DNA from: Arthrobacter sp.
GTDB taxonomy: Bacteria > Actinomycetota > Actinomycetes > Actinomycetales > Micrococcaceae
NCBI GenBank assembly: GCA_030147325.1
Contig: JASLAA010000110.1
Coordinates: 1 to 15,263 of the forward strand
DNA length: 15,263 nucleotides
Reading direction: 5' to 3'
The translations under genes and the position numbers were made by a program. The notes under the pieces are model-generated. The model ran no database searches, was not told the DNA's origin, and worked only from the letters and a program-made list of their open reading frames with translations. Below are positions 7,045-12,765 of this stretch, in pieces (the stretch's first letter is position 1; each line of letters starts with the position of its first letter).

Positions 7045-8658
7045 GTGGCCCTGTTAACCGAATCCCCCGTCCTCGACGCCGACGCCGTCCGCCGTGAGGC
7101 CGGACGCCGTCGTACCTTCGCCGTCATCTCCCACCCCGACGCCGGGAAGTCGACCCTCACCGAAGCACTTGCGCTCCTCGCCCGCGCCATCCAGGACGCC
7201 GGCGTCACGCACGGCAAGTCGAGCCGTCACGCCACCGTCTCCGACTGGATGGGTATCGAGCAGGAGCGCGGCATCTCCATCAGTTCGGCCGCCCTGCAGC
7301 TGACCTACCGCGACACCGTCCTGAACGTCGTCGACACCCCGGGCCACGCCGACTTCTCCGAGGACACGTACCGGGTCCTCGCCGCCGTCGACTCCGCCGT
7401 CATGCTCATCGATGCCGCCAAGGGTTTCGAACCGCAGACCGTGAAGCTGCTGGCCGTGTGCAAGGCGCGCAACATCCCGATCATCACCGTGATCAACAAG
7501 TGGGACCGCCCGGGCCTGGACGCCCTCGGCCTGATCGACGACGTCGGCGAGCGCACCGGTATGACGCCGGTTCCGCTGACCTGGCCGGCAGGCATCGCCG
7601 GCGATTTCCGGGGACTGCTGGATCTGAGGGCGGAGCGGGCCATCGCGCTGCAGGCCGTCGAGGCAGGAGCGCAGGCCGCGGAGGAGACCGACGTCGACAT
7701 CGACGCCCTCGACCCCCGGGATGCCGGAGCATGGCTCGAGGCGCGGGAGGAGTCCGGGCTGGTCGAGTCCTCCAACGGCACCTTCGACCGGGAGGAGTTC
7801 GAAGCCGCCCGGCAGACGCCCGTGCTGTTCGCCGCCGCCGCCAAGAACTTCGGTGTCTCCCAGCTCCTCGACATCCTCGTGGACGTCGCGCCGTCGCCGT
7901 CGCCCCGGCCCTCGAAGGAGGACGAACCGAGGCCCATCGAGGCGCCCATGTCCGGCTTCGTCTTCAAGGTGCAGGCCGGCCAGGACAGCGCACACCGCGA
8001 CCACATCGCCTACCTGCGGATCTGCTCGGGCACCTTCGAGCGCGGCATGGTGATCACGAACCAGCGCACCGGCAAGCCCTTCGCGACCAAGTACGCCCAC
8101 CGGGTCCTCGGCCGCAGCCGCGAAGTGGTGGACACCGCCTGGCCCGGCGACGTCGTCGGACTGGTGAACGCGACGAGCCTCCGGGTGGGTGACAGCCTCT
8201 TCTCCGAGGGACCCGTCCAGTTCCCCGACATCCCCCGCTTCTCGCCCGAGCTGTTCGTCGTCGCCCGCGCGAAGGATCCGGGCCGCTACAAGCAGTTCCG
8301 CCGCGGCATCGAGCAGCTCGAGCACGAGGGCGTGGTCCAGGTGCTGCGCTCCGACCTCCGAGGTGACCAGGCCCCCGTCCTCGCCGCCGTCGGAGCGCTG
8401 CAGTTCGAGGTGGCCGCGCAGCGGCTCGGCACGGAGTTCAATGCCCCGACGTCGCTCGACCACCTCTCCTACACACTCGCCATGCGGGTCGCGCCGGAGA
8501 GTTCGGGCGTGCCCGAGTCCTTCCGCGGTGGCGAGATCATGTACCGGTCGGACGGCGAGATCGTTGCCGTCTTCGGTGACAAGTGGAAGGTGGGGCACTT
8601 CCGGAAGGACTACCCGGACGTCGTCCTGGAGCCGATCGGCGCCGCGGTCGACCAGTAG
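7045..8658 (+). CDS. prfC: Peptide chain release factor 3 (RF3)
   Basis: RF3 is a translational GTPase that recycles class I release factors from the ribosome after peptide release. The 537-residue protein is close to the usual length (about 530). Its G domain shows G1 HPDAGKST (30-37), a switch I region ending in QERGISIS (73-80), G3 DTPGH (97-101) and G4 NKWD (151-154). The following domains carry RF3-type sequence, with LQFEVAAQRL and the FGDKWKVGHFRKDYP block near the C-terminus. The start is GTG at 7045; the nearby ATG at 7037 is in another frame and stops after six codons. Codon 4 is TTA, rare in such GC-rich DNA. It appears to be transcribed alone and converges on the TPM-domain gene 14 bases downstream. 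Confidence 0.93.
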   Translation: MALLTESPVLDADAVRREAGRRRTFAVISHPDAGKSTLTEALALLARAIQDAGVTHGKSSRHATVSDWMGIEQERGISISSAALQLTYRDTVLNVVDTPGHADFSEDTYRVLAAVDSAVMLIDAAKGFEPQTVKLLAVCKARNIPIITVINKWDRPGLDALGLIDDVGERTGMTPVPLTWPAGIAGDFRGLLDLRAERAIALQAVEAGAQAAEETDVDIDALDPRDAGAWLEAREESGLVESSNGTFDREEFEAARQTPVLFAAAAKNFGVSQLLDILVDVAPSPSPRPSKEDEPRPIEAPMSGFVFKVQAGQDSAHRDHIAYLRICSGTFERGMVITNQRTGKPFATKYAHRVLGRSREVVDTAWPGDVVGLVNATSLRVGDSLFSEGPVQFPDIPRFSPELFVVARAKDPGRYKQFRRGIEQLEHEGVVQVLRSDLRGDQAPVLAAVGALQFEVAAQRLGTEFNAPTSLDHLSYTLAMRVAPESSGVPESFRGGEIMYRSDGEIVAVFGDKWKVGHFRKDYPDVVLEPIGAAVDQ

Positions 8659-8659
8659 C

Positions 8660-8694
8660 CGGGGCGGGACCGTCAGTAGCTGCCGGACGCCCCG
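8660..8694. terminator. Possible bidirectional hairpin between convergent genes
   Basis: CGGGGCG (8660-8666) can pair with CGCCCCG (8688-8694) across a 21-base loop, just after prfC and over the last codons of the convergent TPM gene. There is no T-tract, so this is a weak call. Confidence 0.25.
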
Positions 8695-9551
8695 CCACCG
8701 CTGAAACCGCCACCGCCGTTGCTGGAGGAACCCGACGAGCCGTCGGCACCGCCCCCGGAGTAGAGCGCAGGATTCGCGACGTAGAGGGGCAGCCACACGG
8801 CCGGGTTGTCGACCGCGTCCTTGCCCCGGTGGCCGTAGCGGTACTTCCGATACGCCTCGCGCTGCTCCTCGCTGAAGCGGAGTTGCGGGTCCGCCTTCTC
8901 CGCCGCCCGCACTTCCGCCTCGGCCAGCCGACGGCGACGGCGGGAGTCCGCGACGATCCACCAGATGATGCCCCCGATCACGAGGACAACCGCGCTGAGG
9001 ACCACCGTCAGGAGCACCCAGTCGAAGGGTTCCCGCTCGGGTTCCTGTCCCTGGGCGTAGAGGTAGATCCGGTCCACCGCCGCTGTCAGTCCCCGGGCGT
9101 AGTCCTCCTCGGCGAAAGCGGGCTCGAGGACGTCGCCGATGACTGCCTCCGCGTCGTCGTCCGAGAACTGCTCCCGCACCCCGTCCGCCGTCTCGATGCG
9201 GAGTTCCCGCTCGCCCGTGTCCGCCACGACCAGGACGCCATTGTCCGCCCCGTCGTCCCCGACACCCCAGGACGTCGCCACGTCGCGGGCGTAGTCCTCG
9301 ATCGAGCCGCCGGCTCCGTCCACGGTGAGCACGGCGACCCGCGCCGCGTCGGTACCGGCGTTCCGGTCGTCGATGAGGGTGTTCAGCTCCTGCTCCTCGC
9401 CCGGCGACAGGACCCCGGCGGAGTCGAGTACATTGCCCGCCGCCGGAGGCTCGGGTGGCGCCGTCGTTCCGGTGCCGCCGCAGGCGGTCAGCGCCATCAG
9501 CAGGACGGCGGCGACCGCGGTGCTCCGTGCGGTCCTTCGGGTGCGCTTCAC
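8673..9551 (-). CDS. TPM-domain lipoprotein with glycine-rich tail
   Basis: The 292-residue protein starts at GTG 9551 behind a GAGGGGG ribosome binding site. An Arg-rich N-terminus and hydrophobic stretch lead to a lipobox, LTAC (21-24), so Cys24 is probably lipid-modified and the protein sits on the outer face of the membrane. Residues about 40-165 fit the TPM (YgcG/Psb32-type) domain: VLDSAGVLSPGEEQELN, then WGVGDDGADNGVLVVAD with the D/N pattern, and a DYARGLTAAV helix. A membrane helix spans about 177-201, followed by an Arg-rich stretch and a Gly/Ser tail ending GGGGFSGGGASGSY, common in this family. TPM proteins have been linked to membrane protein quality control and phosphatase activity; the role here is unknown. 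Confidence 0.8.
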   Translation of the reverse strand: MKRTRRTARSTAVAAVLLMALTACGGTGTTAPPEPPAAGNVLDSAGVLSPGEEQELNTLIDDRNAGTDAARVAVLTVDGAGGSIEDYARDVATSWGVGDDGADNGVLVVADTGERELRIETADGVREQFSDDDAEAVIGDVLEPAFAEEDYARGLTAAVDRIYLYAQGQEPEREPFDWVLLTVVLSAVVLVIGGIIWWIVADSRRRRRLAEAEVRAAEKADPQLRFSEEQREAYRKYRYGHRGKDAVDNPAVWLPLYVANPALYSGGGADGSSGSSSNGGGGFSGGGASGSY

Positions 9552-9681
9552 AGTATCCCCCTCGATCAGGCGCGACGACCGGATGCCCGTGGCGTAGGTG
9601 CGTCTCGGTCGAGGGCCGCCGTCCCGATCATTCTAGGCGGCGACCTCGCGACGGATGAGGCCCAGCCGATCCGCGGTCGGC

Positions 9682-10422
9682 TCAGCCGTCGAAGTGCGTC
9701 TGCGGGGGCTGCTGGCCGAGCGAGGAGACCACGGCCGCGGCTACGTCGGCGAGCTTCTTGTTCCGCCCACTCGAGGCGGCCTTCAGGATGGTCATCGCCG
9801 CGTCATGGCTGCACCGGTTCTGCCCCATGATGATGCCGGCCGCGACGTCGATGGTGGTCCGCGAGTTCATGGCGGCCTTGAGCTGCTCGCCGGTGTCGGC
9901 CAGGTGTGCGATGCGCACCGCCATCCGCAGGGACATCGACGCCTCCCGGGCCAGGTCCGCCGCGGCGGCGATGATGGCTTCGTCGAAGACATCGGGCTGC
10001 TCGGCATACAGGTTCAGCCCGGCCGCGGCGAGGCCGTCGAGGGGGATCGGCACCCCGAGAGCGGATCGGATGCCGTGCTCCGCGATGGCGTCCTTGTAGC
10101 CGCCGAAACGCGATTCGCTCCTGAAATCGGACACTATGTAGATCTGTCCTTCACGCGCCGAGCGCAGGCAGGGCCCGTCGTCGAACTGGTACTGCACCTC
10201 GTCCATGAGCAGCGCCTGCTCGCTGCTGCTCGCCACGCTGCCCTTGGCCCGGGGGCGCAGGAGGGTGATTCCGCAGAACACCGTCGCACTCTCGCTGGAG
10301 AGGGCGTTGGCGGCGAGCTTCGCCAGTCCATCGAGGAACTCGCTGATATCCGCACTGTCCAGCACCATGTCCTGGAGCATCCCCGGGAGGGACACCTCGC
10401 CGACGATCTGATCTTCTCCCAC
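9682..10422 (-). CDS. GAF-ANTAR domain regulator
   Basis: The 246-residue protein has an N-terminal GAF sensor domain (about 25-165), with the typical DDGPCLRSAREG (81-92) and a GVPIPLDG strand-turn segment (123-130). A C-terminal ANTAR RNA-binding domain (about 172-236) contains SRTTIDVAAGIIMGQNRCS and the NKKLADVAAAVV helix. ANTAR proteins bind paired hairpins in mRNA leaders and usually act as antiterminators. There is no receiver domain, so input is likely a small ligand or redox signal rather than phosphorylation. The chosen start is GTG 10422; an ATG at residue 15 is an alternative. It appears monocistronic, and its target cannot be read from this window. Confidence 0.87.
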   Translation of the reverse strand: MGEDQIVGEVSLPGMLQDMVLDSADISEFLDGLAKLAANALSSESATVFCGITLLRPRAKGSVASSSEQALLMDEVQYQFDDGPCLRSAREGQIYIVSDFRSESRFGGYKDAIAEHGIRSALGVPIPLDGLAAAGLNLYAEQPDVFDEAIIAAAADLAREASMSLRMAVRIAHLADTGEQLKAAMNSRTTIDVAAGIIMGQNRCSHDAAMTILKAASSGRNKKLADVAAAVVSSLGQQPPQTHFDG

Positions 10423-10540
10423 GTTCCTGCGCCTTCCGTCGGCAGTTGGATCCCCGGTAGGGGCCCGTGGTGCAACGTTACCGGCGGCTCCTCCTGCGGG
10501 GAAAGCGGGACATGCGTGACGACGAGGGGGACAATCGGCG

Positions 10541-10569
10541 TCCTCCAGGAGGAGACTGCACAGCAGTCT
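10541..10569 (-). terminator. Adjacent palindromes after the DUF3105 gene
   Basis: AGACTGC-ACA-GCAGTCT (10553-10569) is a perfect 7-bp hairpin. It adjoins a near-perfect palindrome, TCCTCC-A-GGAGGA (10541-10553), sharing base 10553. The pair lies 38 bases past the DUF3105 stop and upstream of the ANTAR gene, both on the minus strand. A transcription end signal is plausible, but there is no U-tract; a leader structure for the ANTAR gene is the alternative. Confidence 0.3.
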
Positions 10570-10606
10570 GCGGTCCCGCCCGTCCGTCAGCGCACGGGAG
10601 GGGCGA

Positions 10607-11260
10607 TCAGGAAGCGCTACCGGCCGGGGTCAGCCCGCCCGAGCATGCCGCACCGGGCTCGCGGGTCTGCTCACCCTGGATGTACTTGTCCAGGAAGGTG
10701 GCCAGCCGGGAATCGTCCGCGGAGTCCATCGTCAACTGCAGGCCCCAGGCGCTGGCGACGATCGGCTCGTCGAGGTCGGGGTAGGGGCTGAGCAGCACGT
10801 AGGAACGGTCCCCGACGAGTTCGGTCAGCTTGTCGACCTCCTCCTGCCCGATCTCCGGATCGTAGGTGATCCAGACGGCTCCGTGCTCCATGGAGTGGAC
10901 GGAGTTCTCGTTCGGCACGGCCTCGGTGTAGACGCCACAGTTGGTCCAGATGGGACTGTGGTCTCCGCCCACGGGCGGGGACTGCTCGTACTCGACAGGG
11001 GCGTCGACATGGTTGAACGTCACGTCCGGGAATTCCTGCACGCCCTCGATCGGCTGGGATGCGGCGGCCTCGCGGGCCCGGGTGTCCTGGACCTGGTTCA
11101 CGATCACCAGCGTCACCGCCAGGATCACCGCTAGGATCACCGCGCCGATCCCTCCGAAGATCAGCGCGTTGCGCTTGCGTTCACCTGCCCGCTGCTGGGC
11201 TTGGATGGCAGCCAGGCGCGCTTGGCGATCCTGGTTCTCCTGTGACCGTTTCTTGTTCAA
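10607..11260 (-). CDS. Membrane-anchored DUF3105 protein
   Basis: The 217-residue protein has a basic, Gln-rich N-terminal helix (1-31), one membrane segment (about 32-55) and an extracytoplasmic domain matching DUF3105. Typical segments are HVDAPVEYEQSPPVGGDH (84-101), WTNCGVY (105-111), VHSMEHGAVWITYDP (121-135) and LLSPYPDLDEPIVASAWG (156-173). His84, His101, Cys108, His122, Met124, His126 and Cys206 could bind metal. The start is taken as TTG 11260, with AAGGAA six bases upstream; the longer in-frame ATG form adds 39 residues lacking family resemblance. The gene follows the DUF305 gene by 127 bases on the same strand and is probably co-transcribed with it. The biochemical function of DUF3105 is unknown to me; a role in copper handling is inferred from context. 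Confidence 0.8.
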   Translation of the reverse strand: MNKKRSQENQDRQARLAAIQAQQRAGERKRNALIFGGIGAVILAVILAVTLVIVNQVQDTRAREAAASQPIEGVQEFPDVTFNHVDAPVEYEQSPPVGGDHSPIWTNCGVYTEAVPNENSVHSMEHGAVWITYDPEIGQEEVDKLTELVGDRSYVLLSPYPDLDEPIVASAWGLQLTMDSADDSRLATFLDKYIQGEQTREPGAACSGGLTPAGSAS

Positions 11261-11266
11261 CGACGA

Positions 11267-11272
11267 TTCCTT
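11267..11272 (-). promoter_or_regulatory. Ribosome binding site supporting a TTG start
   Basis: AAGGAA on the minus strand lies six bases before the TTG at 11260 and precedes the conserved basic N-terminus of the DUF3105 protein. No comparable site precedes the in-frame ATG at 11377. Confidence 0.55.
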
Positions 11273-11287
11273 CGATGATCGGGAGCT

Positions 11288-11301
11288 GCGGCGTTCGCCG
11301 C
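11288..11301. other. Small hairpin between the DUF305 and DUF3105 genes
   Basis: GCGGC-GTTC-GCCGC forms a 5-bp stem with a 4-base loop, upstream of the DUF3105 ribosome binding site. Further upstream on the same strand TAGATT (11330-11325) fits a TAnnnT -10, so a second promoter for the DUF3105 gene is possible. Confidence 0.25.
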
Positions 11302-11387
11302 GGTTCGGGGTGGCGCCGGGAACCAATCTACCGGCGGCTGTGGTCAGTCCATGAACCGGCTCCTCGGCCGACGACACGGACCGGCGC

Positions 11388-12050
11388 TCAGAGGGCTTCC
11401 AGCATGCCCTCCATGAGGTCGATCTCCGCCTGCTGACCGGATTGGATCTTCTCGGCGAGGGCGCGGACCTGCTCCGTCTCGCCGAGTTCGGCCCCGGCTG
11501 CGGCCATGTCCACGCCCGCCTCGTGGTGGTTGATCATGAGCTCCAGGTAGAGGCGCTCGGCATCCTCTCCCTGGGCCGCGCGCAGTTCGTCGAGTTGCGC
11601 CGCGGTCGCCATCCCGGGCATGAGCCCCTCGGCCGTGAGCATCGAGCCGGGATCCTCCTCCGAGCCCATCATCATTCCGCCGTGGTCCCCGGAACCCGCT
11701 GTCATCCACTGCATCCGCGGTTGCGCGCTGCTCTGCGGCAACCCCCATTCCTCGAGCCACGCGTACATCTGGCCCGCCTGCTGTTGCTGGGTGAGTGCGA
11801 TGTCGTAGGCGACCGCCCGGAGGGTCTCGTCGGTCGCCTGGTCCCGGACGATCATCGACATCTCGACGGCCTGGTGGTGGTGCACCTGCATGTCGCGGGC
11901 GAACCCGGCATCCGCGCCGGCGTTACCGGGATGGGAAGGGCCCGCAGAGACACGTCCGGCGGAGAACGCCAGGGCGAAGAGCGCCAGTACTGCGATCCCG
12001 GCGAGGATCAGGAGCGCTCGCTTCTGCCAGAGGGACAGCGAGAGGGTCAT
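11388..12050 (-). CDS. Membrane-anchored DUF305 protein, His/Met-rich
   Basis: The 220-residue protein has one N-terminal membrane segment (about 11-33) and an extracytoplasmic helical DUF305 domain with two related halves. The first half carries MQVHHHQAVEMSM (54-66) and the second LMINHHEAGVDMA (171-183). Between them is a Met/His-rich linker, DHGGMMMG (122-129), with further Met residues at 137, 144 and 147. Such residues suit Cu(I) binding, and a cyanobacterial DUF305 protein (CopM) binds copper. The ATG at 12050 has AAGGA six bases upstream. A TAnnnT element (TACGTT, 12091-12086, minus strand) could be its -10. The gene is divergent from csoR-copZ-copA across 141 bases and precedes the DUF3105 gene. 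A copper buffering or scavenging role outside the membrane is inferred. Confidence 0.87.
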   Translation of the reverse strand: MTLSLSLWQKRALLILAGIAVLALFALAFSAGRVSAGPSHPGNAGADAGFARDMQVHHHQAVEMSMIVRDQATDETLRAVAYDIALTQQQQAGQMYAWLEEWGLPQSSAQPRMQWMTAGSGDHGGMMMGSEEDPGSMLTAEGLMPGMATAAQLDELRAAQGEDAERLYLELMINHHEAGVDMAAAGAELGETEQVRALAEKIQSGQQAEIDLMEGMLEAL

Positions 12051-12126
12051 GGACGTCCTTGGGTGAGGTGGTGTGCCGGATAGCCAACGTACGCGACGCT
12101 GCTGGGCGTTCCCCGGGTGGCGGGAA

Positions 12127-12141
12127 TACCCGGACGGGGCG
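12127..12141. promoter_or_regulatory. Degenerate second CsoR-like site
   Basis: TACCC-GGACG-GGGCG keeps the first half-site and three of five bases of the second, with the same spacing as the main operator. Its centre lies 23 bp from that operator, towards the DUF305 gene. It might extend CsoR control to the divergent side; the match is weak. Confidence 0.3.
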
Positions 12142-12148
12142 GATGCTT

Positions 12149-12165
12149 ATACCCCCCGAGGGTAT
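12149..12165. promoter_or_regulatory. CsoR operator
   Basis: ATACCC-CCCGA-GGGTAT is a perfect 6-bp inverted repeat with a 5-base spacer and matches the TACCC/GGGTA pattern of known CsoR operators. It lies 27 bases upstream of the csoR ATG and overlaps the -10 element TATACT at 12163-12168. Apo-CsoR bound here would block the promoter, and Cu(I) would release it. Confidence 0.85.
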
Positions 12166-12168
12166 ACT
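12163..12168 (+). promoter_or_regulatory. -10 element of the csoR-copZ-copA promoter
   Basis: TATACT overlaps the right arm of the CsoR operator and would start transcription near 12175, giving a short leader to the AAGGAG site and ATG at 12192. No good -35 hexamer lies 17-18 bases upstream. Confidence 0.55.
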
Positions 12169-12191
12169 CGAATCACGGAAGGAGCGAACTC

Positions 12192-12512
12192 ATGACGGTC
12201 ACGACGGAGAATTCGGCACCGCACGGCTACACAGCGGAGAAGGACGCCTACCTCAAGCGATTACGGCGCATCGAGGGCCAGGTGCGGGGCATTGCACGCA
12301 TGGTCGAGGAGGACAAGTACTGCATCGACATCCTCACCCAGGTCGCCGCGGTCAACAAAGCCCTCCATGCGGTGTCCATGGGACTGCTGGAGGAGCACAT
12401 CTCGCACTGCGTCGTCGGTGCCGCCCAGGAAGCCCAGCTGTCGGGGAACGACGACGGCATCCAGGAGAAGGTCCAGGAGGCGACGGCCGCGATCGGCCGC
12501 CTGCTCCGCTGA
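12192..12512 (+). CDS. csoR: Copper-sensing repressor CsoR
   Basis: CsoR is a helical DNA-binding repressor that leaves its operator when it binds Cu(I). The 106-residue protein has the family core LKRLRRIEGQVRGIARMVE (21-39). The Cu(I) ligands are Cys44 (DKYCIDIL), His69 and Cys73 (EEHISHC), with spacing identical to Cys36-His61-Cys65 of M. tuberculosis CsoR. This supports copper sensing rather than the RcnR (nickel/cobalt) or FrmR (formaldehyde) branches. The ATG at 12192 has AAGGAG seven bases upstream; a longer in-frame start at 12117 would run through the operator and is rejected. It heads the copper operon, and the palindrome just upstream indicates autoregulation. Confidence 0.93.
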   Translation: MTVTTENSAPHGYTAEKDAYLKRLRRIEGQVRGIARMVEEDKYCIDILTQVAAVNKALHAVSMGLLEEHISHCVVGAAQEAQLSGNDDGIQEKVQEATAAIGRLLR

Positions 12513-12539
12513 ACAACCCCAACCATCAAGGAGATCATC

Positions 12540-12764
12540 ATGAACATCACCACGATCAACATCACCGGCATGACCTGCGGCCACTGCGTCAGCGCCGTGA
12601 AGGGCGAACTGTCGGGACTCGCCACTGTCGAGGCCGTCGACGTCGACCTCGTCAACGGTGGCACGTCCACCGCCACCATCTCCTCCTCCGCACCCCTGGA
12701 TGCCGCCTCGATCGACGAAGCCGTCGCCGAAGCCGGTTACACCGTGGTGCCAGCAGGTTCCTGA
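12540..12764 (+). CDS. copZ: Copper chaperone CopZ (HMA domain)
   Basis: This 74-residue protein is a single heavy-metal-associated domain. The Cu(I) site is GMTCGHC (10-16, Cys13 and Cys16), and the typical AGYTV end is present. CopZ carries Cu(I) in the cytoplasm and hands it to CopA and CsoR. The ATG at 12540 has GGAG six bases upstream. It lies 27 bases after csoR, and its stop is one base from the copA ATG (TGA-C-ATG), the same junction as metY-metB. This indicates a tightly coupled operon. Confidence 0.93.
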   Translation: MNITTINITGMTCGHCVSAVKGELSGLATVEAVDVDLVNGGTSTATISSSAPLDAASIDEAVAEAGYTVVPAGS

Positions 12765-12765
12765 C

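Noticed and set aside
7054..8961. 635-residue minus-strand open frame opposite prfC
   Set aside because: It lies antisense to a clear RF3 gene, is rich in Gly/Arg/Asp/Val as expected from reverse reading of GC-rich codons, and matches no family.
12117..12191. Longer CsoR start at 12117
   Set aside because: It would translate through the operator and -10; the ATG at 12192 has a strong ribosome binding site and gives the normal CsoR length.
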